Source: Phyllostachys edulis (Eukaryota; Streptophyta; Magnoliopsida; Poales; Poaceae). From it: a stretch of 64,000 nt of DNA. The notes under the pieces are model-generated. The model worked only from the letters and a program-made list of their open reading frames with translations. It had not been told where the DNA came from and searched no databases. The DNA lies in assembly GCA_036346405.1 (NCBI GenBank), contig CM070566.1, positions 18,595,533-18,659,532 of the forward strand. Reading direction: 5' to 3'. The position numbers and the translations under genes were made by a program. Of the stretch, positions 1 to 10,095 are shown piece by piece; positions within the stretch are counted from its first letter, which is position 1; every line of letters begins with the position of its first letter.

Positions 1-1245
1 AAGACAAAATCGGCCTTAGGCCTTCTCCATGTCTTGCCGCGCCTAGGAGGCTTCATATGTTGGTTTGGTCTATCGCATATCGTTGCGGATCCTCTAGCCT
101 TAACGTTGTCCTTTGACTTGTCAATAATGTCCATGATTGTTGCCCAAAGTGCCTCGGCAACATTCTTTTCGATGTGCATTACATCAATATTGTGTGGAAG
201 GAGAAGGTCATCAAAATAGGGGGCGAGTCAAGCCCGACTTATGAGTCCACATATGTTGCTCACCATATCCCACAAAACCACCTTACGGATTGACCACGAG
301 ACCATCTATCGTTCACGAACGCGGCACGGTCATTATCGGTGGTGCGAGTGCATCACTCGACACCTTTCGTAAAGTTCTTGATGTCTCGTCTGAATGCATG
401 GTCAAGAGGAGGAATTACGATGTTTGTCGAGCGATGAATACTTGCCACCCATACGCAACCAAATGAACCTCGGACCTTCCTTGCATCTTGGGCATGGGAA
501 CTTCCGTGAACACACGGTATGAGAATATCCCATCGCCAGAAGTCATGCGAGGGAGTAGTGGTACCAAACATGCATTTTGAAGTTTTTCTTTGTAGCTCGA
601 TCGTATGTCCATACCCCTTCCTCCCAAGCACGGACCAATTCATCAATCACGGGCTCCATGAACACACCCATATTATTCCCGGGTGTCGGGGAATTATCAA
701 CGACAAGAATACGTTACGTCGTTGAAAGCACTCTGTGGGGGAGATTGAGGGGATAACGAACACGGGCCAACATGTGTATGGGGCAGCCATCATTCCATAA
801 GTTGAACCCATCTGTTGCCGGTATAACACGTACATTCTGAGCCTCTTTAGCTTTCTCATGATGAATGCCATCAAAGTGGGTCCATGCTTCACCATCGGAT
901 GCATGTACCATCTGTCGAGGATTGTATCGTTTGCCATTTTGTGCCATGTCATCATTTAGCGGATTCCTCGGTCATGTATAGCCGTTGGATCCTCGGTATG
1001 AGCGGAAGGTGCCGTAGGATTGTCACGGGAATGTCAAGCGCCTCTTCCGCCATCACGGAATCTACCTCCGAGAACCTAGATGATTTACACTTTGGGCGAT
1101 ACTTTGCTTCCGCGTATTCGTTCCTAAATAGGGCGCACCCTTCGAACAAGCATGTATCTGCTCATACGGCATCTTAAGTGCGAAGGAGTTTACGTGACTT
1201 CGTGCATGCTCTTTGGCGAAGGTGACCCTCGGAGCGGTCGCCAAT
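1..1245 (-). pseudogene. CACTA tnp2 transposase, broken, continues past the window start
   Basis: Minus-strand fragments in shifting frames follow the order of plant TNP2 transposases: MPYEQIHACSKG near 1165, then KCKSSRFSEVDS and TILRHLPLIPRIQRLYMTEE (1090-970), NGKRYNPRQMVHASDGEAWT (940-880), CWPVFVIP and FLSLIIP (780-690), LDHAFRRDIKNFTKGVE (about 400-353), and EKNVAEALWATIMDI near 170-130. The family cuts and pastes the element by a DDE mechanism after binding subterminal repeats. Here the reading frame changes several times and the conserved block around ATDGFN is damaged, so this is a relic. The C-terminal part lies outside the window. Confidence 0.85.
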
Positions 1246-1441
1246 AATTATCAACATACCATCGGCGTCTCGACTCGGGCTATCTTTGGGACTTTCGCGC
1301 CATTATCGTCAATGGCATCGGTTGAAAACCTTTATGCGGCGTGAAGGGGTTTACGTCGCGGCAAACATGTAAATAGAAACGCCTTTGCGGTTGCCTCGCT
1401 CCTCCTCTCTGTCGTCCTTCAAATGACGTGCCTCGTGATAG

Positions 1442-1807
1442 TCATTTAACATATACGCTACCGGCATCGACATCATAATCCTCGTAGCGTGGTCTCACCA
1501 CCTCCTCTCTCCTCTGATCGGCTTCACCATGGTAGACCCACGGGTATAGTCTGCCAGTAAATCCATTCTTCAAAGATGTTCCCCATGACCTTCTTCGTTT
1601 GTCTTTTCTGTTTGCACATTTCTTTGCGAGGATGACAAATTTACTCGCTCCTTTAGCGACCACGCCAAATGCCCCGTTCAAGAAAGCATCGGTCTTGTCG
1701 ATCCATTCATTGGTGACGACCACGACTTGCGCGGCCCGTGTACATCCACTCACGGTCCTCCATCCTCTAACATATATAGCGGCGAGTAATATAAACATCA
1801 ATTGCAT
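1442..1807 (-). pseudogene. Transposase-associated domain of the CACTA element
   Basis: The 121-codon minus-strand frame contains EWIDKTDAFLNGAFGVVAKG, ASKFVILAKKCANRK and a GFTGRLYPWVYHGEAD-like stretch. These match the N-terminal transposase-associated domain of plant CACTA transposases (normally a WM..R......Y..GV..F and C.C..C.N pattern). The first cysteine pair is degraded (LAKKCANR where CPC..CAN is usual). It sits just upstream of the tnp2 region on the same strand, as expected for one original transposase gene. Confidence 0.75.
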
Positions 1808-3599
1808 CTACATAGCGTTCCTACTATCTAATAGGTGAGGATAGGTCCTAATCCTGCGAGGATCCGTAGATGAGGTTAGTTTCCATGCTCTACTCCTATT
1901 CGAGATAAATTTGGCGACACCTCCCATTGTTCTCCAAATACCGTCTGCCAGGAGAGTGTGTATCAGGAGAACAACAGGAGATGATGCGAAACTCTATCTC
2001 GGATCGGGCGAACCATGAAACTAACCCCATCGCGGGCTGTCAAAAACGTGGACAATTGAAGCAGATACGGTTTTAGATATGGAAATATCGCATATTTCCA
2101 ACCGTATCTCTTCGAGCAGGAGACGCCTAAGCGGGTTCGTGATCTCGACCATGATACGGAAGAGGGTTATACCTAGGGTGGCGGTGGAGTCGGGCTAAGC
2201 GGGGCGTGGCGGGTCGGTCTGATGGCGGCGGCAGTGCGGCGAACCAGCAGCGGTGAGGAAAGCGATCGGGGTCGCCGAGGTACTCGGCACCGCTCCGTGG
2301 CTCTTCTCTGCAAAAAAAACATAAAGCTGTCAATACAAAATTTGGCGGCACCTCCTGCGGTGAGGTTTCCAAAACTGCAAGAAAACCAGCGACACGATGG
2401 CCGACATGCACATATATATGAGCGCACGATGGCCGACATGCACAAGATTATATCCAACCACATATATATAACAATGTCACAACCACTCCTCGACTACTTA
2501 GACTACCACCCTTTGCTACTCTACCACTACTACTACCGCAACTACTAGTAACCTTTGCTTGAAAACTTAAAATCCAAAGTTTTATCCAAATTCTCACTAA
2601 TAGTTCCTACATCTAGAATTTACGCTATATACAAAGATGCTCCTCGCATACAAAAAGAAAAGAAGAAGAAAGCACTGGATAACACGAGAAGATTCGGGTA
2701 AAATTCTCTGAACCAAAGAAACCCAAGATCGGTTAGTGTACCGATTGTCATTTGCATGTACCCAAAAAGTTAGCGGATATTTACATTGTCCAAAGAAACA
2801 AAAGATTAATTAGCAGTACAAATGAACTTCTCAAATGTAGATTGGTCATTCTAGAATAATACAACAAATGATAGTAAACTGAAGATATTTCCCCAAGGGT
2901 AAATTACGAAAATGGGAGTATCAATGAACAAAACAAACGCATATGTGTACAGCAGCAACTCTATGCAAATGAGAAATGCTATTTCTAAGTTTGAGAAAGG
3001 ATATCAAAAGCACCTGTATAATCCAAAATATGCAAGAAAAAAGCTGAGCTTGTAGAAAAATGTCTCTAAGTGTTAAAGATCATCCATAGGTATTCGAGCC
3101 ACTATTCCCAAATCGACAAACAAAAGATTCTTAACTAGAACACATAAGAACAACAACTTACGACATAATGTAGAATTGGAAAATAGAAGAGCTAAATGGA
3201 AAATTTTACAATTTTGTTATATTCATGAGATTCTCTTCAATTGTACTAATTATACTAATCGGAGAACATTATACTAATTAGGGTTCTAATTCAAGTGCCA
3301 CATTATTGATCCAAACAATCGCCAGATCTCTGGCGAGGCTCATAAAATTAAGAAGCGAAAAATTAGCTCACCGACGAGGCTGGAGCTTGGGCGTGAGGTT
3401 GGTCTCGATCCGTGGGAGAGGATGGCGGAGGCGGCTTGGCGGGCTGTGTGTGGCGGTGTGTGAGGCCTTGTGGAGGTGTGTGTGTGTGCAGCCTTGTGTG
3501 GTGGCTGGCCTTGTGCGCAGGCAGCTGTGTGGCCAGGCGCTGGTGGAGGCAGTGTGTGTGTGTGAGTGTGCGTGTGTGCGGTGTGTGTGGGCAGGTGGT
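1808..3599. other. CACTA 5' leader region, no gene seen
   Basis: This stretch lies between the transposase start and the subterminal repeats of the same CACTA element. It is AT-rich from about 2540 to 3330. A GC-rich TG-repeat block (3395-3600) gives long open frames of low complexity on both strands. A 20-base phrase containing GATGGCCGACATGCACA occurs twice (about 2394 and 2426). I see no recognisable protein. Confidence 0.5.
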
Positions 3600-4659
3600 G
3601 TGAGGTTAATCCCCTTTGTCGAGTGCCCCGTCGGCACTTTCGGCAAAGGTTTTTTAAAAAATTTTAAAATTGTTTGCAGTGTCTTCTCATGACACTTTCG
3701 GCAAAAGCTCCTTCTTAGAGTGTCTTCTCGACACTTTCGGCAAAAACTCCTCTTAGAATGTCATTTTTGACACTCGGCAAACCATATTTTCACTTTTGAC
3801 CTCCAAACTTTTCTGCGGTCCTCATACAATACACAGTACTCCATGTTCCAATGTGGCATATTTCTTGGACTTGTTCTATATTTCTTTAATTTATTTCAAT
3901 TAATTGATTTTTCTTAGATAATTCAAATTATAACTGCTAGTCATTCGAATAATGAAAAAAAATGAATGGAAAAATGATATTCATGTTATTTAGTATAATG
4001 TGAGGCCGTAACCAGGAACAGACCACCAATTTCGAACATCTTGTTCACGAAACATGACCACGAACTTGCGGTCGAGTTGTTTTAAATTGTATAAAAAGCA
4101 AGCGAAGTCGAAAATCATGAAACTTGTCAAGATGTCATGATATCATATGTGGAGGCTGTGATAAAAATTTGAGAAGGTTTAGCGCAAGTTGTCACGTCGA
4201 TGCTTGCAAAAAGAAGAATCTCAGAAGAAGTTGTCATGTATTCTTACATTTTCTAAGGTTTTCAAGCATAAATGCGTGCCACATTGGAACATGGAGTTGT
4301 ATTGTATGAGGACCGCAAAAAAAGTTTGGAGGTCAAAAGTGGAAAAAAATATGGTTTGCCGAGTGTCAAAAATGACTCTCAAAAGGAGCCTCTTTTCCGA
4401 AGTGTCGGGAAGACAACAAAAGGGTTAACGGCATTGCCGGCCGTTAGCAGTGGTGCCCTTTGCGAGTGTTACGGTTTGCGAAGAGTGCGGACACTCGGCA
4501 AACCATCTCTTTGCCGAAAGTGTAATTTTTTGCCGAGTGCCAGATTTTTGCCGAGTTCTTTCTATCTGGCACTCGGCAAATAGCCTCTTTGCCGAGTGCC
4601 CGATAAAAAGCACTCAGCAAAGTATGGGACACTCGGCAAAGAAGCCGTCTCCGGTAGTG
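3600..4659. repeat. CACTA subterminal repeat region with long inverted repeat
   Basis: Many copies of TTTGCCGAGTG or its complement CACTCGGCAAA occur here, the usual binding-site array of this CACTA group. In addition, about 90 bp at 3770-3860 is present in inverted orientation at 4272-4361 (shared words include GAGGACCGCA, GGAGGTCAAAAGTG and GCCACATTGGAACATGGAGT), separated by about 410 bp. Confidence 0.8.
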
Positions 4660-4793
4660 TATATGGCTTTGTAGATTTATTCTCCCATTTTCAAGCATAT
4701 ATAGATCTCTAATTTTGATCGATCTTTGATTGTATTATGACTTGATTTCATATAGTTTTTGTAGTTAATATAATTTGGGTTCTTCCTCGACCG
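4660..4793. other. Intergenic AT-rich spacer
   Basis: Unique-looking AT-rich sequence lies between the CACTA end and the LINE target duplication. No gene or repeat is recognised. Confidence 0.5.
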
Positions 4794-5486
4794 CCATTCT
4801 TTGTCTTGTTTTTTTTTTAAAAAAAGGAGATTTCTCAGTTTTTATAGAAAGCTAATATCTAAATGATTACAAAAACGTAAGAAACAGAACTAGCTGGGGA
4901 TACCAGCTAACCCTAGACTGAGCAATAAAAGCACCTAACCGAGCCGAACCAACCGGCCCAAAGCTTCTAGAACCAGACAGCAACGAAATCTACTGAAATT
5001 ACATTTTATCTAGTGAACAGAAATGTTCCATCCAGAATTCAACTGAATTAACCAAGCTATCCAGCTTCATTCGCTCCTCCTTTTTTATTAGTTCCCGCCA
5101 TCGCTGCAAACACGACAGGAATTTGAATATCACTTCAGAAGGCTGCTTAGGTAAAGTCCCCTCAATCGCCAACTTGTTCCTGATTTTCCATAAAGTCTAA
5201 ATAAGAGTTGCAAAACTGAAAAGAGCAATATGGTAGTTAATAGCATCCCCTGCATCCGGCTAACAAAGGTGAAAATTGTCCAAAAAGTCCAGATATCTCA
5301 TCCACCCTAGGATCTCTTAATACAAGCCCAAACAAATTTGGCTAAGACACAAAGAAAGAACACATAATTGGCATCTTCCAACATCCCACACAAAATACAA
5401 GTAACATTCCCTTTTTAATTCCTAGCACTAAGTTCATCTGCTGTCTGGATCCTGTTTTGGTAAGTAAACCATTCTTTGTCTTGTTT
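4794..5486 (-). mobile_element. 5'-truncated LINE (L1-type) insertion with target duplication
   Basis: The insert is flanked by an exact 18-bp direct repeat, CCATTCTTTGTCTTGTTT, at 4794-4811 and 5469-5486. A poly(T) run directly follows the left copy (to 4818), which is the poly(A) tail of a minus-strand element. The interior encodes the end of a non-LTR retrotransposon ORF2. Truncated 5' end, A-tail and long target duplication are the signature of target-primed reverse transcription. Confidence 0.88.
5090..5468 (-). pseudogene. LINE ORF2 C-terminus, zf-RVT region, broken
   Basis: Reading the minus strand from the right edge gives IQTADELSARN, then CILCGMLEDANYVFFLCVLA and KFVW, the C-x2-C...C-x3-A...W pattern of the zinc-binding reverse transcriptase tail (zf-RVT) found at the 3' end of plant L1-like ORF2. 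A stop follows the ADELSARN block, and further stops and shifts occur within 200 bases, so it is a dead copy. Confidence 0.8.
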
Positions 5487-5819
5487 ATGGCACTTTTGCG
5501 AAACAAACGATCCCCGAGATTCCCTTTTGTTTTGTTTGAGTTCTAGACACTTTCGCATGCATGCATGAGACGTGAACCACTCAGACACGCTGACGCTGCC
5601 GGAAACTTCCTATAAAAGAAAGATAACAAAAAGGAGTAAGGTACCTATTGTTTGAACTCAACTTTAAATTGATTCGGATCAACGAACTCGTAATTCAAAT
5701 TTGGAAGCTGCTAGCCCACACTACACTGCTGGAATGCATTTCTAAGGATATAGTAGTTTCATAGAGTTTCGTGAGGTTCCCGTTGTTGGAAATGTACAAA
5801 TAAGGGCTCAATTCTAACA

Positions 5820-6110
5820 CTTTCTAACACCAGTTGCATAAAAGTTTCATGAAGTTTTAAAGCAGGTTTCAGCACGTTTCAAAATCTGACACTTAAGTTT
5901 CAGCCGGTTTCAAATCTGAAACTTGAAGCTTTATATGTAAGTTTCAAGTTTTAGGCCTGACACTTCAATTTCAAATGTGAGTTTCCAGCAAGTTTCACAC
6001 AAGTTTCATCCAAATTTCAGCCAAGTTTCAAAAATTCAAAACGAGTTCGACGAGTTTCACACAGGTTTCAAAATCCTAAATGAGTTTCATGGGGTTTCAT
6101 GTTTCAGAAC
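5820..6110. repeat. Degenerate GTTTCA-rich repeat
   Basis: The words AGTTTCA, GGTTTCA and AATTTCA recur roughly every 10-25 bases for nearly 300 bp (for example near 5845, 5866, 5878, 5900, 5990, 6005, 6060, 6085). Spacing is irregular, so it is a decayed simple tandem array or the interior of an old MITE rather than a clean satellite. Confidence 0.55.
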
Positions 6111-7359
6111 ACACCTATAGCTCAACAACAGCCATCCCATCGCTCGGTGTTGCCACTCACCCGTGCTAGCCCACCACTACATACAGGTGCAGGTGGCGTG
6201 CCTCTGGCGACGGCACGAAGAAACGGATCTTCTGCATTGAAGAGACAAATACAATCCATACAATCTAAAATGAACGGTCTTGGTGGAGCGCTACGGTGCA
6301 AAAGACACAGTAAAATCATTACAGCGTTCTCTAAACCTGCATTGTTTCTATATTGTTCATACAGTATTCTCCATAGTAACAGTGGAGAATCCGGATACGC
6401 TGATGACATCTACCACTCATGTGGAGAAATCAGCCGACGTTGCTCTAGGTTGGAGGGAGAGTAGGAGGGATCACTGGATCTGGATGGGACGGGGATTCGT
6501 GGGAAGAGAGAGGATGGGGAGAATCTGCTCCCGAGGAGAGCGCTCCAACGAGACGAGTGTGAGACCAAGCTGGGAGAGTAGTGGGGATTGAGTGGACGAG
6601 GGATAGAAACGGGGGAGCGTCTGCTGCCATCCAACGCGTCAGATCGGATGGTTCTCATGGTTGCCACCTATCCTGTTGCTGTTGCTCCGGACGATATACC
6701 ATGCCGTAGACTTTTCCTTCAAACTTGGTGGATTCACAAGCTAGATTTGTTTATCTTTTATCCAACCTTGTGCTCTAATTAAACTAAACATTATTTTGTT
6801 TTCTACGCCTACAATAGGCTAGTAACGATTAATATACTGCATAAACATTTCTTGCTTTTATATGTAAGTTACATAAATCATTGGTATTTAAGCTGTGGAT
6901 GACGTGTGTTTTCCCTTTTAATCCAAAATAAAAATCCTTACTAAGCAAACAATTTTGGTTTGAGATTAAATCAACATGAAATATCCTGAAAACAAATTGT
7001 GATGATTGTGCATCAACTTTAACTATATATTTAAGAGGTTCTTAGATATCTCGGAAGAGTTAAGGAAAAGAGTGCGTGCTTCAATATTTAGAAGCAAAAA
7101 AAAACGCATATTGTACTAATTAAAATGTATGCAGCTACTACTAACGGATGTAGATTGACCGTTTGTGTCCTCTTTGTTTTACAACTAAAAGTCATTTTTT
7201 GAGAAAGATTACGACGATGGTCAGAAGGCTGCTATGTTAGTGAGCTGTTACAATTCTATAATTAAGGCCACTTGTCGATCAGGTGCACACTTTGTGCTCT
7301 ACACGTACCAACTCATAGCAACCGTGCCGTGCCGTGGAACATGCCGCCGGTTGAGACTT

Positions 7360-7480
7360 CCGGGAGTGGAGTCCTTCCTAGGAGGGTGCATGAGCAGCTG
7401 GTCCCGAGTTCAATCCCAACCATGCAGGGGTGAAAGACACCCCATTTCTAAAATAAGAGCTACATGCTCGGTTGTAAAGT
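7360..7480 (+). mobile_element. Possible tRNA-derived SINE remnant
   Basis: GCAGCTGGTCCCGAGTTCAA followed by TCCC (about 7394-7417) fits the RNA polymerase III B box (GTTCAATCC) with its usual flanks, as in plant tRNA-derived SINEs. A good A box and flanking target duplications were not identified, so this is tentative. Confidence 0.3.
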
Positions 7481-8689
7481 GCTTCCATGTTTTCCCTTAA
7501 AAATGAAAAAGCACAAAATTTTAACAGAATTGCTATACAACACTACTAATTTTTTTTGGGATCAATCAAGTTGGCAGTGGGGCGGCGAGGCACTGATGGC
7601 ACCGCTCGCCGCAGGCTCAAGGGAGGGTGGGGGCTCGCAGGAGGGCCTCGCCGACGCTAGGAACGACGCTCGTGGGGCAGCCACACATTGGGTGATGGGG
7701 CGGCCGAAGGAGAGGAGGGTGAGCGGAACGGGGGAGGCGGCGCTCGCAGGATGGTGGCGTGGGGATGGGGAAGTAGGGAGGGTTAAGATTGCAAAACTAG
7801 TATCAAAATCTGGTGCGTGGTTGCACGATGTCAGTTAGACAGTCCAGAACTCGACTGATTTTGAATGAAAAAATAGTCGTGACATATAGACACTCCCAAA
7901 TTTTAAAGCATGTTAAAGGTATTTGTTTCAACAAGTAGTGGCGATTTCCGACTCTACCCTCCCTCTCTTTTCTCTCCCCTCTATGCATGGCAGAATGAAT
8001 GGCAGAGGTGCTTCCTGAGGATCAGAGCAGGAGATAGCTGGGGAATACACGAATAATAAAGCATGGAGGCAAGCAATCACAAAGCCCAATGATTCCCTTC
8101 GCCTTTTTCTCCCGAGATAGCAGCAGTAAAATACTCCCCGGCGCGGCAATGACCAATCGCATACAGTTCCACCCTCATCATCACAATGCATCACCATCAC
8201 CACCATCCATCTCTGAACTGCACCATACTCCATGCGACCATGCGTCCATGCCACACCACCAGCATACATCCCGGCGCCCTTGCTTCCTTCCTTCCATGCC
8301 TCAGCAACAGCCTCGCGTGTACGCCCTGCGCCGGACACAATGATTCGCCCATAATCACCGGCACAAGCACAAGAAAATACGTGCGCGGCAGTGCGCAGTA
8401 CGCTACGCCCTGCGTTGGGATGTGTTTGTTGCCACTCGGACACTTGCAGGCCGACCAGATACTGCTGCTGCTGCAACTATAGTGTTGCAGTCTAGCTTGC
8501 AGAGTGATAGTGCGGCAGTGGGGCAGTGGTCGCCACCCAGCCGGACGCGCAGCCAATGGAGTTCGGAGAAAATGGCATGGCTGCTGACTAATTTGGGCAC
8601 CAACACGCCCAAAATTTAACTCGGCCGTTAGGTCATGGCCGGCCGCGCTCCACTGTTGCCAAAATCATAAATATTTCATAAAAAAAAAT

Positions 8690-9128
8690 TACCTGGTTAT
8701 CCCATGAATGTGCATATATACACCGGTATTTTCACTTTTGCATACTGTATATACATAAATAGGCGAACAAAAAAATAAATTTGTCAAAACTAGCACTGTT
8801 ACTTACGGCCGCCATGCGGCGACCTCATCTTGGCGGCGCCCTCCGGCCGCCACGTCATCGCAACCGCCAAGACGCCGTCTTGATCGCGCCCATGTGCCGC
8901 GACGTGTCCGCTCAGTTACGGTTTGTGTCCGATTAGATTAGAGTTAGGGTTTAAGCCGGAATTATGAATTAGGGTTAGGGTTTAAACTGTGATTTTCGTT
9001 TCAATTTTAAAATATAACAAACAACTTCAAAAAATTATGAAATTTTACGTGGAGCCCCCGACACAGTATACTTGCTTGTGTAAATTTGCCATAATTTTAT
9101 TCGTCCAGAACCACCATGTGCTCTCTCG
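8690..9128. repeat. Left terminal inverted repeat of the MULE-like element
   Basis: Reverse complement partner of 14563-15073. It contains a GC-rich block (8805-8920), short telomere-like GTTAGGGTTTA words (8940-8985), and an AT-rich inner part ending near CCATGTGCTCTCTC (9113-9126). Confidence 0.75.
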
Positions 9129-10095
9129 CAATTTCATAAACGTGTACTGTTTGTACGGATTTGTAAACATAGAAAATGAGCTCTAAAAATTATGAATTTT
9201 TTTATTGTGTAATGTTTCAACAATTTTATATGTGTTCTGGAATTGTCTCGGAAATTTAGGATTTAGGTCGCGAGAATTTGGAGTTTAGGTTACAGAAATT
9301 AGGGTTTCATGATTTCATGTGACTTGGATTGTATTTGAGATTTGCTAGGTTACATTTTGGTGATATACATGTCTTGACAACAAGATATATTTGCGATCTA
9401 GAGGAGTTTGTGGGATATTCCAAATATGCTATAATTTTCCCTACTTCTGGAAAATTATCTGTTAGACTCACAATAAACTTTTGGTATGTTGTTGTGGTGC
9501 GCTAAATTTCTGAAGAATTTTGTTAGGTAGCAATGATTCGTAAGTACGAAAGTAGGTGATATTGCGATGCACCAGGAAATTCATACACGATAAAATACAC
9601 GACAATTTTGGAGAAATGGCGCAACGATAACAACACGACAGTTGATCCGCTAAGGGGGTTACATGGCACGTAGGCTAACGAATCAAGGACGGTACACGCA
9701 TGCCTTTAAGGAATTAGAAATACATGGGACATATAGACAAAGTGGGTCAGACTACTGCGTGGACCGGGGCCATTTGCCCTTTCTTACGAGCTCAGCGTTG
9801 TCCTCCTCGCCGGCCGCCTTGGCCTCGACCGCCATTTGGCCTCGAGATGGGCTTGTGTCTCCCGCCGGATACGCTGGTTGTGCTCTTCGGTGCAGCGCTC
9901 CTCCTCCCTCCTCTCGCGGTCCCTGTTAGCATCCCACTCCTCGCAGTCGAGAGTCCACTGGTCGTGTGGGTGGATCTCTAGGTCGATCCACTTGCGATAG
10001 CCACATAGCGGATCCGGGGACTACGGGTAGACAGGAGAGGTTGTTAGTGCGTACTTTGAAAGAGAAATGGTAGGGGAACATATTGTAACATGTCC

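Larger units (their letters stand above)
1..4659 (-). mobile_element. CACTA (En/Spm) transposon, 5' half, degraded
   Basis: The right boundary is the terminal inverted repeat GCCGTCTCCGGTAGTG (4644-4659), which read on the minus strand begins CACTACCGGAGACGGC, the standard CACTA end. Inside it lie dense TTTGCCGAGTG-type subterminal repeats (about 3600-3790 and 4340-4659), then the transposase-associated and tnp2 transposase regions on the minus strand, so 4659 is the 5' end of the element. The other end lies before the window, so the 3-bp target duplication (TAT on this side) cannot be confirmed. Frameshifts and stops show the copy is not coding-competent. Confidence 0.85.
5487..8653. other. 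Intergenic region, no convincing gene
   Basis: Open frames here are short, lack family motifs and overlap on both strands (for example 6099-6464, 7464-7838, 7928-8476), so I do not call genes. Visible structure is limited to the GTTTCA-rich stretch (5820-6110), a possible SINE remnant near 7360-7480, and a His-codon-rich CAT/CAC run near 8175-8215. Confidence 0.5.

Noticed and set aside
3306..3692. Open frames of 128 and 92 codons on opposite strands in a TG-rich block
   Set aside because: Low-complexity Cys/Val or Thr/His repeats from a GTGTGT-like tract inside the CACTA element; no family motif.
7928..8476. 182-codon minus-strand frame and overlapping plus-strand frames
   Set aside because: Four overlapping frames in a CAT/CAC-rich stretch, none with recognisable domains or start context.
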